From the NCBI RefSeq assembly GCF_038443385.1, contig NZ_CP151726.1, positions 3,844,001 to 3,908,000 on the forward strand: a stretch of DNA of 64,000 bases, written 5' to 3'. A model generated the notes under the pieces. The model was not told where the DNA came from. It did no database searches and saw only the letters and a program-made list of their open reading frames with translations. The DNA comes from Stieleria varia. GTDB taxonomy: Bacteria > Planctomycetota > Planctomycetia > Pirellulales > Pirellulaceae. The stretch's first letter is position 1. Every line of letters starts with the position of its first letter. The position numbers and the translations under genes were made by a program. Below are positions 45,638-54,546 of the stretch, in pieces.

Positions 45638-47383
45638 TCAATCGTCATGGTTGTTCTCATGGCCCAGATACTGTTCGAACACGCCACTGAGAGCGTTACC
45701 AACTGAAATGGTGGTGCCTGTTCCAACGACGGGAAAGCCAATGGGTATCGATCGGTGGTCATCGTCGTTTTCCAGTTCAAGGCGTCCATACCCTGTCCTG
45801 TTGGTTTGGATTCGTCCGACACGAACGCTTCCGAGAACCACATCCAATGTCGAGTTCGCTGGTGCCCCGAAAACACGTAACGAGAGTTCCTGATCATGTC
45901 CTTTGTTCTTAAAGCTTGCTTGCCCCGTACCTGAGCCGATCAAGCTGGCGGACCATTTACCGCGGCGTGCTATTGTTGGACTGGAGCCGATCGCGATGCC
46001 AACGTCATTGTCGTCGGAGTCACCGTCAAAGAGACCGTCGAGGTCATTGTGTCCATCGTCGAGGTTGTCCCAAGAGCTGTCATCGGTGCCACCGACGACG
46101 TCATCGATTCCGCTTGCATCGAGATCACGGTTGTCGACACTGATCCCGGTTAGGTCATCGGTTCTGGTGATGCCAACGTCATCGGAATCGGAGTCACCGT
46201 CTAAGATGCCGTCGACATCGTTGTGTCCATCGTCCAGGTCGTCCCAGGAGCTGTCGTCGATGCCACCGATGGCATCATCGATTCCGCTGGCATCGAGATC
46301 ACGATTGTTGTCGATGCTGAGCCCGGGCAGGTCATCGGTTCTGGGAATGCCAACGTCGTCGCCGTCAGAGTAAGCGTCAAAGATGCCGTCGACGTCGTCG
46401 CGCCCATCGTCCAGGTCGTCCCAGGAGCTGTGATCGGTGCCACCGAGGACGTCATCGATCCCGCTGGCATCGAGATCATGGTTGTTGTCGATGCTGAGCC
46501 CGGGCAGGTCATCGGTTCTGGGAATACCAACGTCGTCGCCGTCAGAGTCAGCGTCAAAGATGCCGTCGACGTCATTGTGTCCATCGTCCAGGTCGTCCCA
46601 AGAGCTGTCATCGGTGCCACCGACGACGTCATCGATTCCGCTGGCATCGAGATCACGGTTGTTGTCGATGCTGAGCCCGGGCAGGTCATCGGTTCTGGGA
46701 ATACCAACGTCGTCGGAATCGGAGTCCCCGTCAAAGATGCCGTCGACGTCGTCGCGCCCATCGTCCAGGTCGTCCCAGGAGCTGTCATCGGTGCCACCGA
46801 TGACATCATCGATTCCGCTGGCATCGAGATCACGGTTGTCGACACTGAGCGCGGTTAGATCATCGGTTCTGGTGATGCCAACGTCGTCGGAGAGGATGGT
46901 CTCGTTCTCCGAAATCGGAGTAAAGTCTGAAAACTCGGTGTCGTCTGAATGATAAATCGTTTGATTCGTTGCTCCCAAGGATTCAAAGAAAGGGGCACTG
47001 GCCGATACCGTAGGAAGCGTCTTCTCAAGGGGCGCCTCTGGAGGCGTGGTTGCGGAGTCGCTGAAATCGGTTGCTACCGCGTTGATGAAGGTTGGGATCG
47101 GATTTCCAACGACAGGAGGATCGACTGTTTCTGCGGCTGATTTGAACGACGCTGAGCGTCGCGAGAACGCCTGCAGCACTGGCATCGAGGGCGTCGAAAG
47201 CGTTGGCGTTGCTATTGCGGCGGGAGGCATCGACTTTGCAGACAAATCCAGGTTGATCGCCCTATCATGATGGGACGAAACAAGGAACATCCTCAATCCA
47301 CCAAACGCCAGCAGATTGCGTCGTTCGAGTATTTCGAGCCTCAAGTTACGCGAGTCTCGACTCATTCTACGTGTTCGTCTCAT
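45638..47383 (-). CDS. Asp-rich repeat surface protein with LEPR-XLL-like motif
   Basis: About 581 residues from the ATG at 47383 (AAGGA seven bases upstream). The N-terminus has RLEILERRNLLAF, close to the planctomycete LEPR-XLL sorting-like motif. A Ser/Thr/Pro-rich stretch follows (about 40-150), then five near-identical 58-59-residue repeats (about 173-465), each with DDVGIPRTDD and SSWDDLDDG plus many Asp pairs, giving a very acidic, probably calcium-binding region. The C-terminal about 100 residues match the C-terminal domain of the neighbour at 47568. Likely an extracellular structural or adhesive protein. The long frame on the opposite strand is a mirror of the repeats. Confidence 0.8.
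   Translation of the reverse strand: MRRTRRMSRDSRNLRLEILERRNLLAFGGLRMFLVSSHHDRAINLDLSAKSMPPAAIATPTLSTPSMPVLQAFSRRSASFKSAAETVDPPVVGNPIPTFINAVATDFSDSATTPPEAPLEKTLPTVSASAPFFESLGATNQTIYHSDDTEFSDFTPISENETILSDDVGITRTDDLTALSVDNRDLDASGIDDVIGGTDDSSWDDLDDGRDDVDGIFDGDSDSDDVGIPRTDDLPGLSIDNNRDLDASGIDDVVGGTDDSSWDDLDDGHNDVDGIFDADSDGDDVGIPRTDDLPGLSIDNNHDLDASGIDDVLGGTDHSSWDDLDDGRDDVDGIFDAYSDGDDVGIPRTDDLPGLSIDNNRDLDASGIDDAIGGIDDSSWDDLDDGHNDVDGILDGDSDSDDVGITRTDDLTGISVDNRDLDASGIDDVVGGTDDSSWDNLDDGHNDLDGLFDGDSDDNDVGIAIGSSPTIARRGKWSASLIGSGTGQASFKNKGHDQELSLRVFGAPANSTLDVVLGSVRVGRIQTNRTGYGRLELENDDDHRSIPIGFPVVGTGTTISVGNALSGVFEQYLGHENNHDD
46020..46880. repeat. Five tandem 177-bp repeats inside the Asp-rich gene
   Basis: The unit encodes 58-59 residues. 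Adjacent units are almost identical at the DNA level, which points to recent expansion or gene conversion and to possible length variation among strains. Confidence 0.85.
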
Positions 47384-47412
47384 TTCTTTTTCCTTACATT
47401 GATCCTGCGAAT

Positions 47413-47535
47413 GCATCGTCCAGTCATAGAACGGGGGTTCGATAGATGAGCCGTTCTGGTGTTAGCCGCGGTTTTCGCGTCTCAACCGTGGCTAACGCCA
47501 AAACGGCTAACCTCAAAATCAAGACTGGACGATGC
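47413..47535. repeat. 123-bp hairpin element, copy 2 (MITE-like)
   Basis: Perfect 13-bp inverted ends GCATCGTCCAGTC / GACTGGACGATGC. The inside forms a long hairpin: GTTAGCCGCGGTT (47461-47473) pairs with AACCGTGGCTAAC (47484-47496), extended by AGCCGTT...AACGGCT. Matches 40928-41050 in length and core. It lies between the dockerin-like and Asp-rich genes. Confidence 0.8.
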
Positions 47536-47567
47536 GCTCGTTCTGTAGTACAGCAATTGGCTAAGAT

Positions 47568-48386
47568 TCAGTCGTCGTGGTCACGGTCGTGGTCGTCGTG
47601 GTCACGGTCATGTTCGCGGTCATGTTCGCGGTCATGTTCGCGGTCATGTTCGCGGTCGTGGTGTTCAGTATCAAGCCGGTCTGCGTCATCACCATCGCGG
47701 TCGTGGTTTACATGAAGTTCATGGATCCCGTTCTCGTCGACTTCGTTATGGTTTGACGCATGGCTCTCATCATTGATGTCGTTCGCGTCATGATCAGAGG
47801 CTAGCACTGCCGATCCGATACCCGTCACAGAAACGGCTGAACCACTGGCAAGCGAAGTGAAGTAGTCATCATTGATTTCTAGTTCCCCACGGCCATTTTC
47901 TCTCGTGTGAATCTGGCCAACGATCACTGAATTGATAGAGACCTCCAAGTCTGAGTTGGGCAGAGCGTTTTGCACGCGGACGGCGAGTCGTGAAGTGTGA
48001 GAGCTTTCTTCGATCTCGACTTTCACTCGCTCTCCATGTGAGCCGTCGATGTATTTCAGCAGTCCAGAGGTTGCAGAATCGTCACGGCTCATTTCGTTGA
48101 TGACCATCAGTGCATCAACGGCAGACGCATGTCCGTCGTCGTTCACATCCCAGAAACCATCATTGTCGACGTGTTCTGCTTCTGCGGAAGTTCTATTGCC
48201 GTCACGCGTCAATCGGTTGATGATGGTCAAGGCGTCTACTGCTGAAACCGTGTGGTCATGATTGACATCAGCGGGTTCGAGGAAGTTGTGAAAGCCATCT
48301 GCAGCCATCAGATTTCGGCACTCCAGAGACTGAAGACTTAGCAACCGATTGCGACGCGCGGATTCTCTTTTGTGGGTGTGACTCAT
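47568..48386 (-). CDS. Dockerin-like surface protein with His/Asp repeat tail
   Basis: 272 residues. N-terminus SLQSLECRNLMAADG is LEPR-XLL-like. Two dockerin type I-like calcium loops follow: DVNHDHTVSAVDALTIINRL (about 40-59) and DVNDDGHASAVDALMVINEM. A beta domain (about 120-200, RVQNALPNSDLEVSINSV) is shared with the C-terminus of the Asp-rich neighbour. The tail is a simple repeat (EHDR units, then DHDD), encoded by a 12-bp tandem repeat. Dockerins normally bind cohesins, but in planctomycetes they are widespread without a cellulosome. Expected outside the cell. ATG at 48386. Confidence 0.8.
   Translation of the reverse strand: MSHTHKRESARRNRLLSLQSLECRNLMAADGFHNFLEPADVNHDHTVSAVDALTIINRLTRDGNRTSAEAEHVDNDGFWDVNDDGHASAVDALMVINEMSRDDSATSGLLKYIDGSHGERVKVEIEESSHTSRLAVRVQNALPNSDLEVSINSVIVGQIHTRENGRGELEINDDYFTSLASGSAVSVTGIGSAVLASDHDANDINDESHASNHNEVDENGIHELHVNHDRDGDDADRLDTEHHDREHDREHDREHDREHDRDHDDHDRDHDD
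47600..47670. repeat. 12-bp tandem repeat coding for EHDR units
   Basis: CGGTCATGTTCG recurs about four to five times in the 3' end of the dockerin-like gene. It is in frame, so slippage changes the number of EHDR units without frameshift. Confidence 0.8.
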
Positions 48387-48708
48387 GATTAGCTCAAGAA
48401 GTTTTTGGGAAACGTTTTGTGTCTGACGTTGGGACGACTTGCCTTATCGCGTCGGTATGCGTCCAATCACAGACGCATGTTGTTGCCAACACGGAAGTCC
48501 TGCTACTTGATCGACGGATGCCAACGAGAGTCGACGAGAACGAGGCGTTGGCAAGAATCTGTCCGGTTCATGGACAGAAATTTTCACTTGCAGGCGACTG
48601 CGTTCTACTCAGAACACGGTGTTTTCTGAATCGACATCGGCAATCCTAGCAGAGAGATTCGCAGATTCGTGTTATCTAAACGAATGCTAATCTTCGCAGA
48701 CAAACCGG
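48387..48708. other. Intergenic region, no gene seen
   Basis: About 320 bp upstream of the dockerin-like gene and behind the DUF1559 gene on the same strand. No repeat or RNA recognised. It presumably carries the dockerin-like gene's promoter. Confidence 0.5.
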
Positions 48709-49734
48709 CTATTTCGCGGGTAAGACTTCGTGTCCATTGCGTGTCCCCATGGATCGCCAAGTATGTAACTCAACGCTGTTGGTCATGGTCTGTACTGAAC
48801 CGTCCATCCATAGCGTATGCACAAGCCCGAGGTGATGGCTTCGAGCAGTGACTGCCGCATAAGTCGGTTGCGTCCAGCTCGTGCCTTCGTAGCGTGAGTT
48901 GTAATCGATGTCGTAGGTGACACCGTCGGAGTGCAGGTAGGGTACCAATTGATTGGGAGCAAACACGGTCGTGAATCCACTTTCATGCACAGGGCTATCG
49001 CACCACTCGGTGTGTCCCGCGTTGTCGTTCTGCGACGGTCCCAACTTAAACTGTGCACCTCCGGCAAATCTGGCCAGATCGTCCGCGTCGTCAGGGACTC
49101 TCGGGCCTGGGTTGGCAGTGTTGCGAAAATAAGAGGTGAATGTTTTGACCTCCGCCATGCACAGTGTGTTGCTTAGTCCATCGGTGATCGCTTGGGGGCC
49201 GATTCGAGCGTTGACGTGAAAGCAGCCATCGCCGTAGGTGTTGTCGCGTGGATCGAAGATGAACCATGACCCAAAGTTGAACCCATAGTTGACGGGCCGC
49301 ACGGAACCCTCGTCGTCATAGTAGAGATCGTCGGACAGAGGGTCACTTGGGCAACTGAATACTGGGATCTGCATATGTTGGACGCCGGTCGCCAGGTTCA
49401 GTGGGTCATGCCAGTCGATGTCCAGTCGCACCCGGTCGAGTACATGGCCTTGTTCCAAGTACGGCAGAATTCGCCCGTGTGCAGACCAGGAGGTGGTGCC
49501 GGTGAAAATGCCTCCAGGCGGGAAGACACGATTGGCCAATTGGTAATTGTGAACGGCCAATCCGATCTGCTTGAGATTGTTTTGGCAGGTGACACGACGT
49601 GCGGATTCGCGAGCTGACTGAACTGCAGGCAAGGTGAGCGCAACGAGAATGCCAATGATTGCAATCGCGACTAGTAGTTCGATCAATGTCATACCGCGAG
49701 AGATCGCTTGCGGCCGGTGGGCTGTTGAATTCAC
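48709..49734 (-). CDS. DUF1559 pilin-like protein
   Basis: 341 residues. N-terminal type IV prepilin signal: GMTLIELLVAIAIIGILVAL, with cleavage after Gly and Glu at position 5 of the mature chain. It is followed by the DUF1559 core (SARRVTCQNNLKQIGLAVHNY, FPPGG, later ITDGLSNTLCMAE and LWMDGSVQTMTNS). DUF1559 proteins are planctomycete pseudopilins in very many copies per genome; function unknown, probably extracellular. The GTG start overlaps the stop of the sensor-kinase gene (GTGA), so translation is coupled. Confidence 0.92.
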   Translation of the reverse strand: MNSTAHRPQAISRGMTLIELLVAIAIIGILVALTLPAVQSARESARRVTCQNNLKQIGLAVHNYQLANRVFPPGGIFTGTTSWSAHGRILPYLEQGHVLDRVRLDIDWHDPLNLATGVQHMQIPVFSCPSDPLSDDLYYDDEGSVRPVNYGFNFGSWFIFDPRDNTYGDGCFHVNARIGPQAITDGLSNTLCMAEVKTFTSYFRNTANPGPRVPDDADDLARFAGGAQFKLGPSQNDNAGHTEWCDSPVHESGFTTVFAPNQLVPYLHSDGVTYDIDYNSRYEGTSWTQPTYAAVTARSHHLGLVHTLWMDGSVQTMTNSVELHTWRSMGTRNGHEVLPAK

Positions 49735-51194
49735 AACGCTCTCACTTCATCCTGTGAATCGAATCCACGGGCAAGTTTAGGATTGAAAATGACAACGTCG
49801 GCTGGATCTCCTTCGGGCATCCGAGGCAAACGGACTGTGACAACCGTACCGCAGTCGCCGTTCTTCGATACTTCGATCGTCCCATCATGTGCATCGACGA
49901 TCGATTTGCAGATGGAAAGCCCAAGTCCGGTCCCGCGATAATGTTCGCGTGCGGCGTCCGCTCGATAGAATCGCTCGAACACATGCGGCAGATGGGCCTC
50001 GGGAATCCCAACTCCGGTGTCAGCAACAGAGAATGTCACACAGTCGGGTTCGATCGTTACCTGCACCTCGACCATTCCGCCGGCGGGTGTAAACTTTACA
50101 GCGTTATCAATCAAGTTATAGAACAACTGACTGAGCCACACGTCGTGGCCATTGATGGAACAATCTGGAATTTCATGAGACACCAGGTTGATACTTTTCT
50201 GCTTGGCCAAGACCCGAAAACGAGTCACGACATCACCGAGTAACGCTCCAGCTGGCACTTCGTCCGTCTGCAGTCGTTCAATACCGGCGTCATGACGGCT
50301 GAGCGTCAGCAATTGATCCACGAGGGTTCCCAAGCGGACGGTCTCTGCCAGGGTGGATTCAACGACAGACCGGTACTCCTCCAGGGTGCGTGGCTTACGA
50401 AGAGCAATCTCGGCTTCCGCTCGTAGCACTGAAACGGGAGAACGAAGTTCATGAGCCGCGTCAGACGTGAATCTTTTCATGGACTCAACAGACTTTTCCA
50501 GTCGGTCAAACGTCTTGTTCAGGGTCATGGAAAGCTCACCCAGTTCGTCGAACTCGCAAACCACTGGCAAACGTTCGTGCAAACGATCGGCCGAAATCAG
50601 TCTGGCTTTCTCCGCAATCTGCTTGATCGGCGATAGCACGTGTCCCGCCACGAGATAGCCGGCAAGCAACGCCGCGAGCACAGCGATCGGTCCGAGGGTA
50701 GCAAACATCCACAGATAGCTGTCGAAATCACGGTCGATCAACTCGCGTGGTGAGATTGCCCTGATCAAGAGCGGGTTGGATTGCGAGTCACGCAAAGCCA
50801 TGTCCACGAGCCGAAACCTGCCCAGCCCAGGCCATTGAACGTCAGAGTATTCCGCACCTCGCATTTGACTCGGTGGAGTGGCTTGAGGCAGGTCGAGGTG
50901 AGTCAGAAATCGGCTTGTAAAAATGGGCTTCAGTTCGTGATCGAGTACTTGAAAGTGGTAGTGAGAATGACTGGAGAATCTCAGATCCAGAATCTCGACC
51001 ATTTTTTCACGATCACTGACCAATTGCATTTCATCAAATAGTTCATTGATCTCTTCGGTCAATGACCGGTCCGCATTGGCAACCAGATGCGAATGGACTC
51101 GCCACAGGACTAAAGTGCCCATCGCTACCAACAGCAGGAGAAAGAACAGCATGTACCAAAGGGTCAGGCGAACTCGTATGCTGAACCGTTTCAT
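49731..51194 (-). CDS. Two-component sensor histidine kinase
   Basis: 487 residues. Membrane helices at about 10-31 and 163-185 enclose a periplasmic sensor loop (about 32-160). HAMP follows (about 185-235), then HisKA with RFTSDAAHELRSP (phospho-His248), and the ATPase domain with NAVKFTPAGG, VADTGVGIPE and GTGLGLSICK. The layout is that of OmpR-partner kinases such as CusS/QseC; the signal is unknown. ATGA overlap with the response regulator gene upstream, and overlap with the DUF1559 gene downstream: a three-gene operon. Confidence 0.93.
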   Translation of the reverse strand: MKRFSIRVRLTLWYMLFFLLLLVAMGTLVLWRVHSHLVANADRSLTEEINELFDEMQLVSDREKMVEILDLRFSSHSHYHFQVLDHELKPIFTSRFLTHLDLPQATPPSQMRGAEYSDVQWPGLGRFRLVDMALRDSQSNPLLIRAISPRELIDRDFDSYLWMFATLGPIAVLAALLAGYLVAGHVLSPIKQIAEKARLISADRLHERLPVVCEFDELGELSMTLNKTFDRLEKSVESMKRFTSDAAHELRSPVSVLRAEAEIALRKPRTLEEYRSVVESTLAETVRLGTLVDQLLTLSRHDAGIERLQTDEVPAGALLGDVVTRFRVLAKQKSINLVSHEIPDCSINGHDVWLSQLFYNLIDNAVKFTPAGGMVEVQVTIEPDCVTFSVADTGVGIPEAHLPHVFERFYRADAAREHYRGTGLGLSICKSIVDAHDGTIEVSKNGDCGTVVTVRLPRMPEGDPADVVIFNPKLARGFDSQDEVRAL

Positions 51195-51871
51195 GGTTCC
51201 TCCCCAAGCTGGTATCCTTCGCCGCGAACCGTATGCAGGATAGGTACCGATCCATCAGCTCCGAGCTTCTTTCGAAGCTGGTTGATCTGGACTTCAATCA
51301 CGTTCGTCCAGGTTGCCGTGGCTGCTTTCCACACATCCCTAGCCAGGGCATCACGCGAAACCACGTGATTCTTGTTCCTGATCAGATACTCCAACATCTC
51401 AAACTGACGATGAGTCAATTTCAACTCACGTCCATTTCGTGTGGCAACGCGAGACAGTGAGTCGACGATCAGGTCGTCGTACACCAATCGAGTGTCAAAG
51501 TTACTGGTCGGTGAGCGGCGAAGAATCGCCCGTAATCGGGCCAGCAATTCGCTGAAGGCAAACGGTTTGATCAAATAGTCATCGGCACCACTATTGAGTC
51601 CGATCACACGATCCTCGATCGAGTCTCTCGCTGTCATCACGAGTACCGGTTTCTGGAAATCCTCCTCGCGAACTCGCTGCAGCAGGCCAATACCATCGCC
51701 ATCGGGAAGCATCAAATCCAGCAGTACCGCGTCCGCGGGTTCTTGCTGGATCAATTGGTAGCCCGCGTTTCCGCTCGTTGCCGTCAGGACCTCAAATCCT
51801 TCTTCCTCAAGTCCCTTCTTTAGACTTTTTAGCAGCGAAACTTGGTCTTCGACAATGATCAGTCGGGGCAT
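51191..51871 (-). CDS. OmpR-family response regulator
   Basis: 226 residues. Receiver domain about 1-120 with phosphoacceptor Asp52 in LLDLMLPDG and the Lys in YLIKPF; winged-helix DNA-binding domain about 128-222 (LTHRQFEMLEYLIRNKNHVVSR, VRGEGYQL). It regulates transcription after phosphorylation by the kinase whose gene overlaps its stop codon. First gene of the operon; ATG at 51871. Confidence 0.94.
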   Translation of the reverse strand: MPRLIIVEDQVSLLKSLKKGLEEEGFEVLTATSGNAGYQLIQQEPADAVLLDLMLPDGDGIGLLQRVREEDFQKPVLVMTARDSIEDRVIGLNSGADDYLIKPFAFSELLARLRAILRRSPTSNFDTRLVYDDLIVDSLSRVATRNGRELKLTHRQFEMLEYLIRNKNHVVSRDALARDVWKAATATWTNVIEVQINQLRKKLGADGSVPILHTVRGEGYQLGEEP

Positions 51872-52359
51872 CCTGGGACTCGAGACTCAGCGCGAACGCT
51901 TTTCAGGCTACGGCGGACAGAGGGGCGATTGTCGCCTAAGTGTACCTTGTACGTGAATCTCAGTCTCTGGCGTCTGAGCTACCTAAACGAAAACTAATCC
52001 GGTCGGCTGATCTCATTTTGACGAAAACATGCAAGGAGTTGCTGTAGGTGGCAACGATGTTCAGGTGCTGTGTGACTTGATACTCGGCGCATCAGCGGAA
52101 TGTTGCTGGCTGCGAAAATTTGGCTGCGAAAATTTGGCTGCGATGCGTTTTTTACCAGGTGGTTCTATCAATCGCTGGGTGGTGAAATGTGTTCTGAGCC
52201 GCTGGCCGTCAGGCCACGGGTTTCACTCATTGGAATGAGTGCAAGACCCGGCCGCTTGCGCGTCGCGGCTCACCAAGTCAGCAGTCTCCTGCGCGGGAGA
52301 GGCGAAAGAAACTTACGGAGCGCCGCAGTGCCGCAACTCCAAATGATGAACAGTTCAAA
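51872..52359. other. Intergenic region with short tandem repeat and repeat-B-related segment
   Basis: About 490 bp without a supported gene. GGCTGCGAAAATTT is repeated in tandem around 52108-52140. A segment related to element B lies at 52195-52284. The left end should contain the promoter of the two-component operon. Confidence 0.55.
52195..52284. repeat. Diverged relative of element B
   Basis: TGAGCCGCTGGCC at the left and ACCCGGCCGCTTGCGCGTCG with GGCTCACCAAGTCAGCAG at the right resemble the core and end of the 116-bp element at 14038-14153, but the middle differs (an ACTCATTGGAATGAGT palindrome). Confidence 0.5.
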
Positions 52360-52710
52360 CTAGGCGTCGGTCGCTGCACTGATGTTTGCGGCTTTAGGTG
52401 GTGAATCATTATTGGGTGTTAGTGATTCCCGTCGCGCCAAGTCGCTAAACTTGGTGGAGAGCTTGCTCGATAGGGAGGACAGCGCGCCACCCCGGTGCAT
52501 GGCGCGATCCATGCATTTTGCTTTCACTCGGGACTCCAAGTCGCTTTGAAATGATCCGTTTTTCTTCCAGACGTATCCGCTCATCAATAATGATTTGAGC
52601 AGTTGATCTGGACGCTCGCCGACATCGGTCTCGGCGCCCGTCAGCACGTCACAGCAAATTGACGCCAACGCGTCCATATGGGCTTCGATTTCAGGGTTTG
52701 TATTGGACAT
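52360..52710 (-). CDS. Small hypothetical protein
   Basis: 116 residues from the ATG at 52710. Mostly helical and polar: IEAHMDALASICCDVLTGAE, PDQLLKSLLMSGYVWKKNG, then a basic Ser-rich tail. No signal peptide or membrane helix. I do not recognise a family. It is divergent from the small gene at 52874. Confidence 0.5.
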   Translation of the reverse strand: MSNTNPEIEAHMDALASICCDVLTGAETDVGERPDQLLKSLLMSGYVWKKNGSFQSDLESRVKAKCMDRAMHRGGALSSLSSKLSTKFSDLARRESLTPNNDSPPKAANISAATDA

Positions 52711-52873
52711 GATTGGTTTCCCAGTTTTGGTTTCCCAGTGAATGGTGAGAATGATCTCGTCGTGAGAGATCCTTAGATCATCAGCTTGAAGAGGCAAATG
52801 ATGGGCCAATGATGCAATGGCACAGTGATTGCACCGAAAGGACGACGAAAAACACACGCCGGAGTCCACCGAG

Positions 52874-53209
52874 ATGCTTAAAAAACAAACACTAAAGATC
52901 GAGTTTTTGGAAGGTCCGTTGGACGGTCTGGAACTGTATGACCACGACGAAGGATTGCCCCGGTATGCGTTCTCCAGGACGGCAAAGGAGGCGGGGCCGG
53001 CCAAACCTACCTTTTTCCTGGGTTTGATACGCATGCTGTTGCGACAGGAGACGATTCGTTGCGATGTTGTCGCCCTTTACGAGCTACAATCTGGATGCCG
53101 CGGAAACATCTATCGCTATGTTCGCAGCATGTTGGAGTCTGATGCTCCACTCCGTGGTAGCGTTGAACTGATTCCTTGCACCCCAAATTGGACGGAAACC
53201 GACCAGTGA
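52874..53209 (+). CDS. Small hypothetical protein upstream of the MgtC-like gene
   Basis: 111 residues from the ATG at 52874 with GGAG nine bases upstream. Beta-type start KKQTLKIEFLEGPLDGLELYDHD, later VALYELQSGCRGNIYRYV. No membrane helix. Its stop overlaps the GTG start of the membrane protein gene (GTGA), so the two are likely one unit. Function unknown. Confidence 0.55.
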   Translation: MLKKQTLKIEFLEGPLDGLELYDHDEGLPRYAFSRTAKEAGPAKPTFFLGLIRMLLRQETIRCDVVALYELQSGCRGNIYRYVRSMLESDAPLRGSVELIPCTPNWTETDQ

Positions 53210-54537
53210 GCTTCGTGGCTTATCAAGCGATCGCGATCTCATTGGGGCTCGGGTTCTTGGTTGGTTTACAGCGTCAGTGGAGTGAATCAGAGACCGCCGG
53301 CATCAGAACTTTCCCGCTAATCACCTTGATGGGAACCGTGGGTGCTTTGCTGATGAAGAACGTCGACGAAGACGCGGGGCTCGGGTGGGTCATAGCGGCC
53401 GGATTGGTCTCCATTGCAATTTTATTGGCGATTACCAATATCGCGAAAATACGCGCAGGTGAAACGGATCTTGGACTGACAACGGAAGCAGCAGCGTTGT
53501 TGATGTTCCTGGTTGGCGTAGCCGTCGGACGGGAAATGTTCGGGCCGGCGGTGGTGACCAGCGGGATCGTCGCGGTTTTATTGCAATGGAAGAAACGGCT
53601 GCATGGGATCGTTGGCCGGATGGGCGAGAAAGACATTCGCGGCGTGATCCACTTGGCTTTGATCGGACTGGTGATCTTGCCGGTATTGCCCGATGAAACC
53701 TACGGCCCGTACGACGTCTTGAACCCCTACAACATTTGGCGGATGGTGGTGCTGATCGTCGGCATCAGCATGGCAGCATACGTGGCGTTCAAGTTGCTCG
53801 GGAAAGGTGCGGGTGCCTTCGTCGGAGGTATCTTTGGCGGATTGATTTCCAGCACCGCAACGACCGTCAGCTACGCAAGGCAGACCAAAGACAGCGAAGA
53901 TGTCACGGCTTTGGCAGCGTTGGTCATCGCCATCGCGTCAACGATCGTCAACATCCGCGTGTTGTTTGAGATCGGTGTGGTTGCCCCGCAGTTATTGGCG
54001 GTTGCCGCAGTGCCGATCGGCGCGATGCTGGTGCTGATGACAATCGAATGCGGGGTGCTCTTCATTCCACTGCGGCGTCAGAATGCTACACCACCAGACC
54101 ATGACAACCCGGCACAACTGAAACCCGCGATCATCTTTGGCATTTTGTACGCTGTTATCCTGTTTTTGGTCGCCGCTGCCAAGAACATCTTTGGCGACGG
54201 AGCTTTGTACGGCATTGCGGTCATCTCGGGGTTGACCGACGTCGATGCGATCACGTTGTCGACCGCGAAGTTGTTTACCGATGGTACAGTGGATCAGTCC
54301 ACGGCATGGCGAGTGATCTTGATCGCCACGATGTCGAATTTGGTTTTCAAAGCTGGTGTGGTCGCCGTTTTGGGCAGTCGGCAATTGTTCGTGTGGGTCG
54401 CGATCCTGTTTGGCGTCGCACTTACCGGCGGCGGTTTGATCCTGGCGTTCGGCGACGGATTGATCGACTGGACGGGTGAGTGGATTGCGCCCATCACCGA
54501 GAAACTGGCGGAATCTGCGTCGACCGCTGAGCCGTGA
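53206..54537 (+). CDS. MgtC/SapB - DUF4010 membrane protein
   Basis: 443 residues from the GTG at 53206, chosen because it overlaps the upstream stop; a TTG at 53176 is the alternative. MgtC-type N-terminal part with LGLGFLVGLQRQWSE and TFPLITLMGTVGALL, then a DUF4010 domain with about eight helices (FGGLISSTATTVSYARQTK, AVISGLTDVDAITLSTAKL). About 12 membrane helices in all. The family is thought to concern magnesium or phosphate homeostasis or transport; the substrate is not proven. Confidence 0.85.
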   Translation: MSFVAYQAIAISLGLGFLVGLQRQWSESETAGIRTFPLITLMGTVGALLMKNVDEDAGLGWVIAAGLVSIAILLAITNIAKIRAGETDLGLTTEAAALLMFLVGVAVGREMFGPAVVTSGIVAVLLQWKKRLHGIVGRMGEKDIRGVIHLALIGLVILPVLPDETYGPYDVLNPYNIWRMVVLIVGISMAAYVAFKLLGKGAGAFVGGIFGGLISSTATTVSYARQTKDSEDVTALAALVIAIASTIVNIRVLFEIGVVAPQLLAVAAVPIGAMLVLMTIECGVLFIPLRRQNATPPDHDNPAQLKPAIIFGILYAVILFLVAAAKNIFGDGALYGIAVISGLTDVDAITLSTAKLFTDGTVDQSTAWRVILIATMSNLVFKAGVVAVLGSRQLFVWVAILFGVALTGGGLILAFGDGLIDWTGEWIAPITEKLAESASTAEP

Positions 54538-54546
54538 GTCGGCAGC

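Noticed and set aside
46223-46858. Long plus-strand frame of 211 residues opposite the Asp-rich repeats
   Set aside because: It mirrors the tandem repeats on the minus strand and has no start site, signal or family resemblance; the minus-strand frame has an RBS, LEPR-like motif and a domain shared with its neighbour.
47600-47670. CRISPR-like array suggested by short regular repeats
   Set aside because: Units are 12 bp, contiguous with no spacers, and in frame with the dockerin-like gene.
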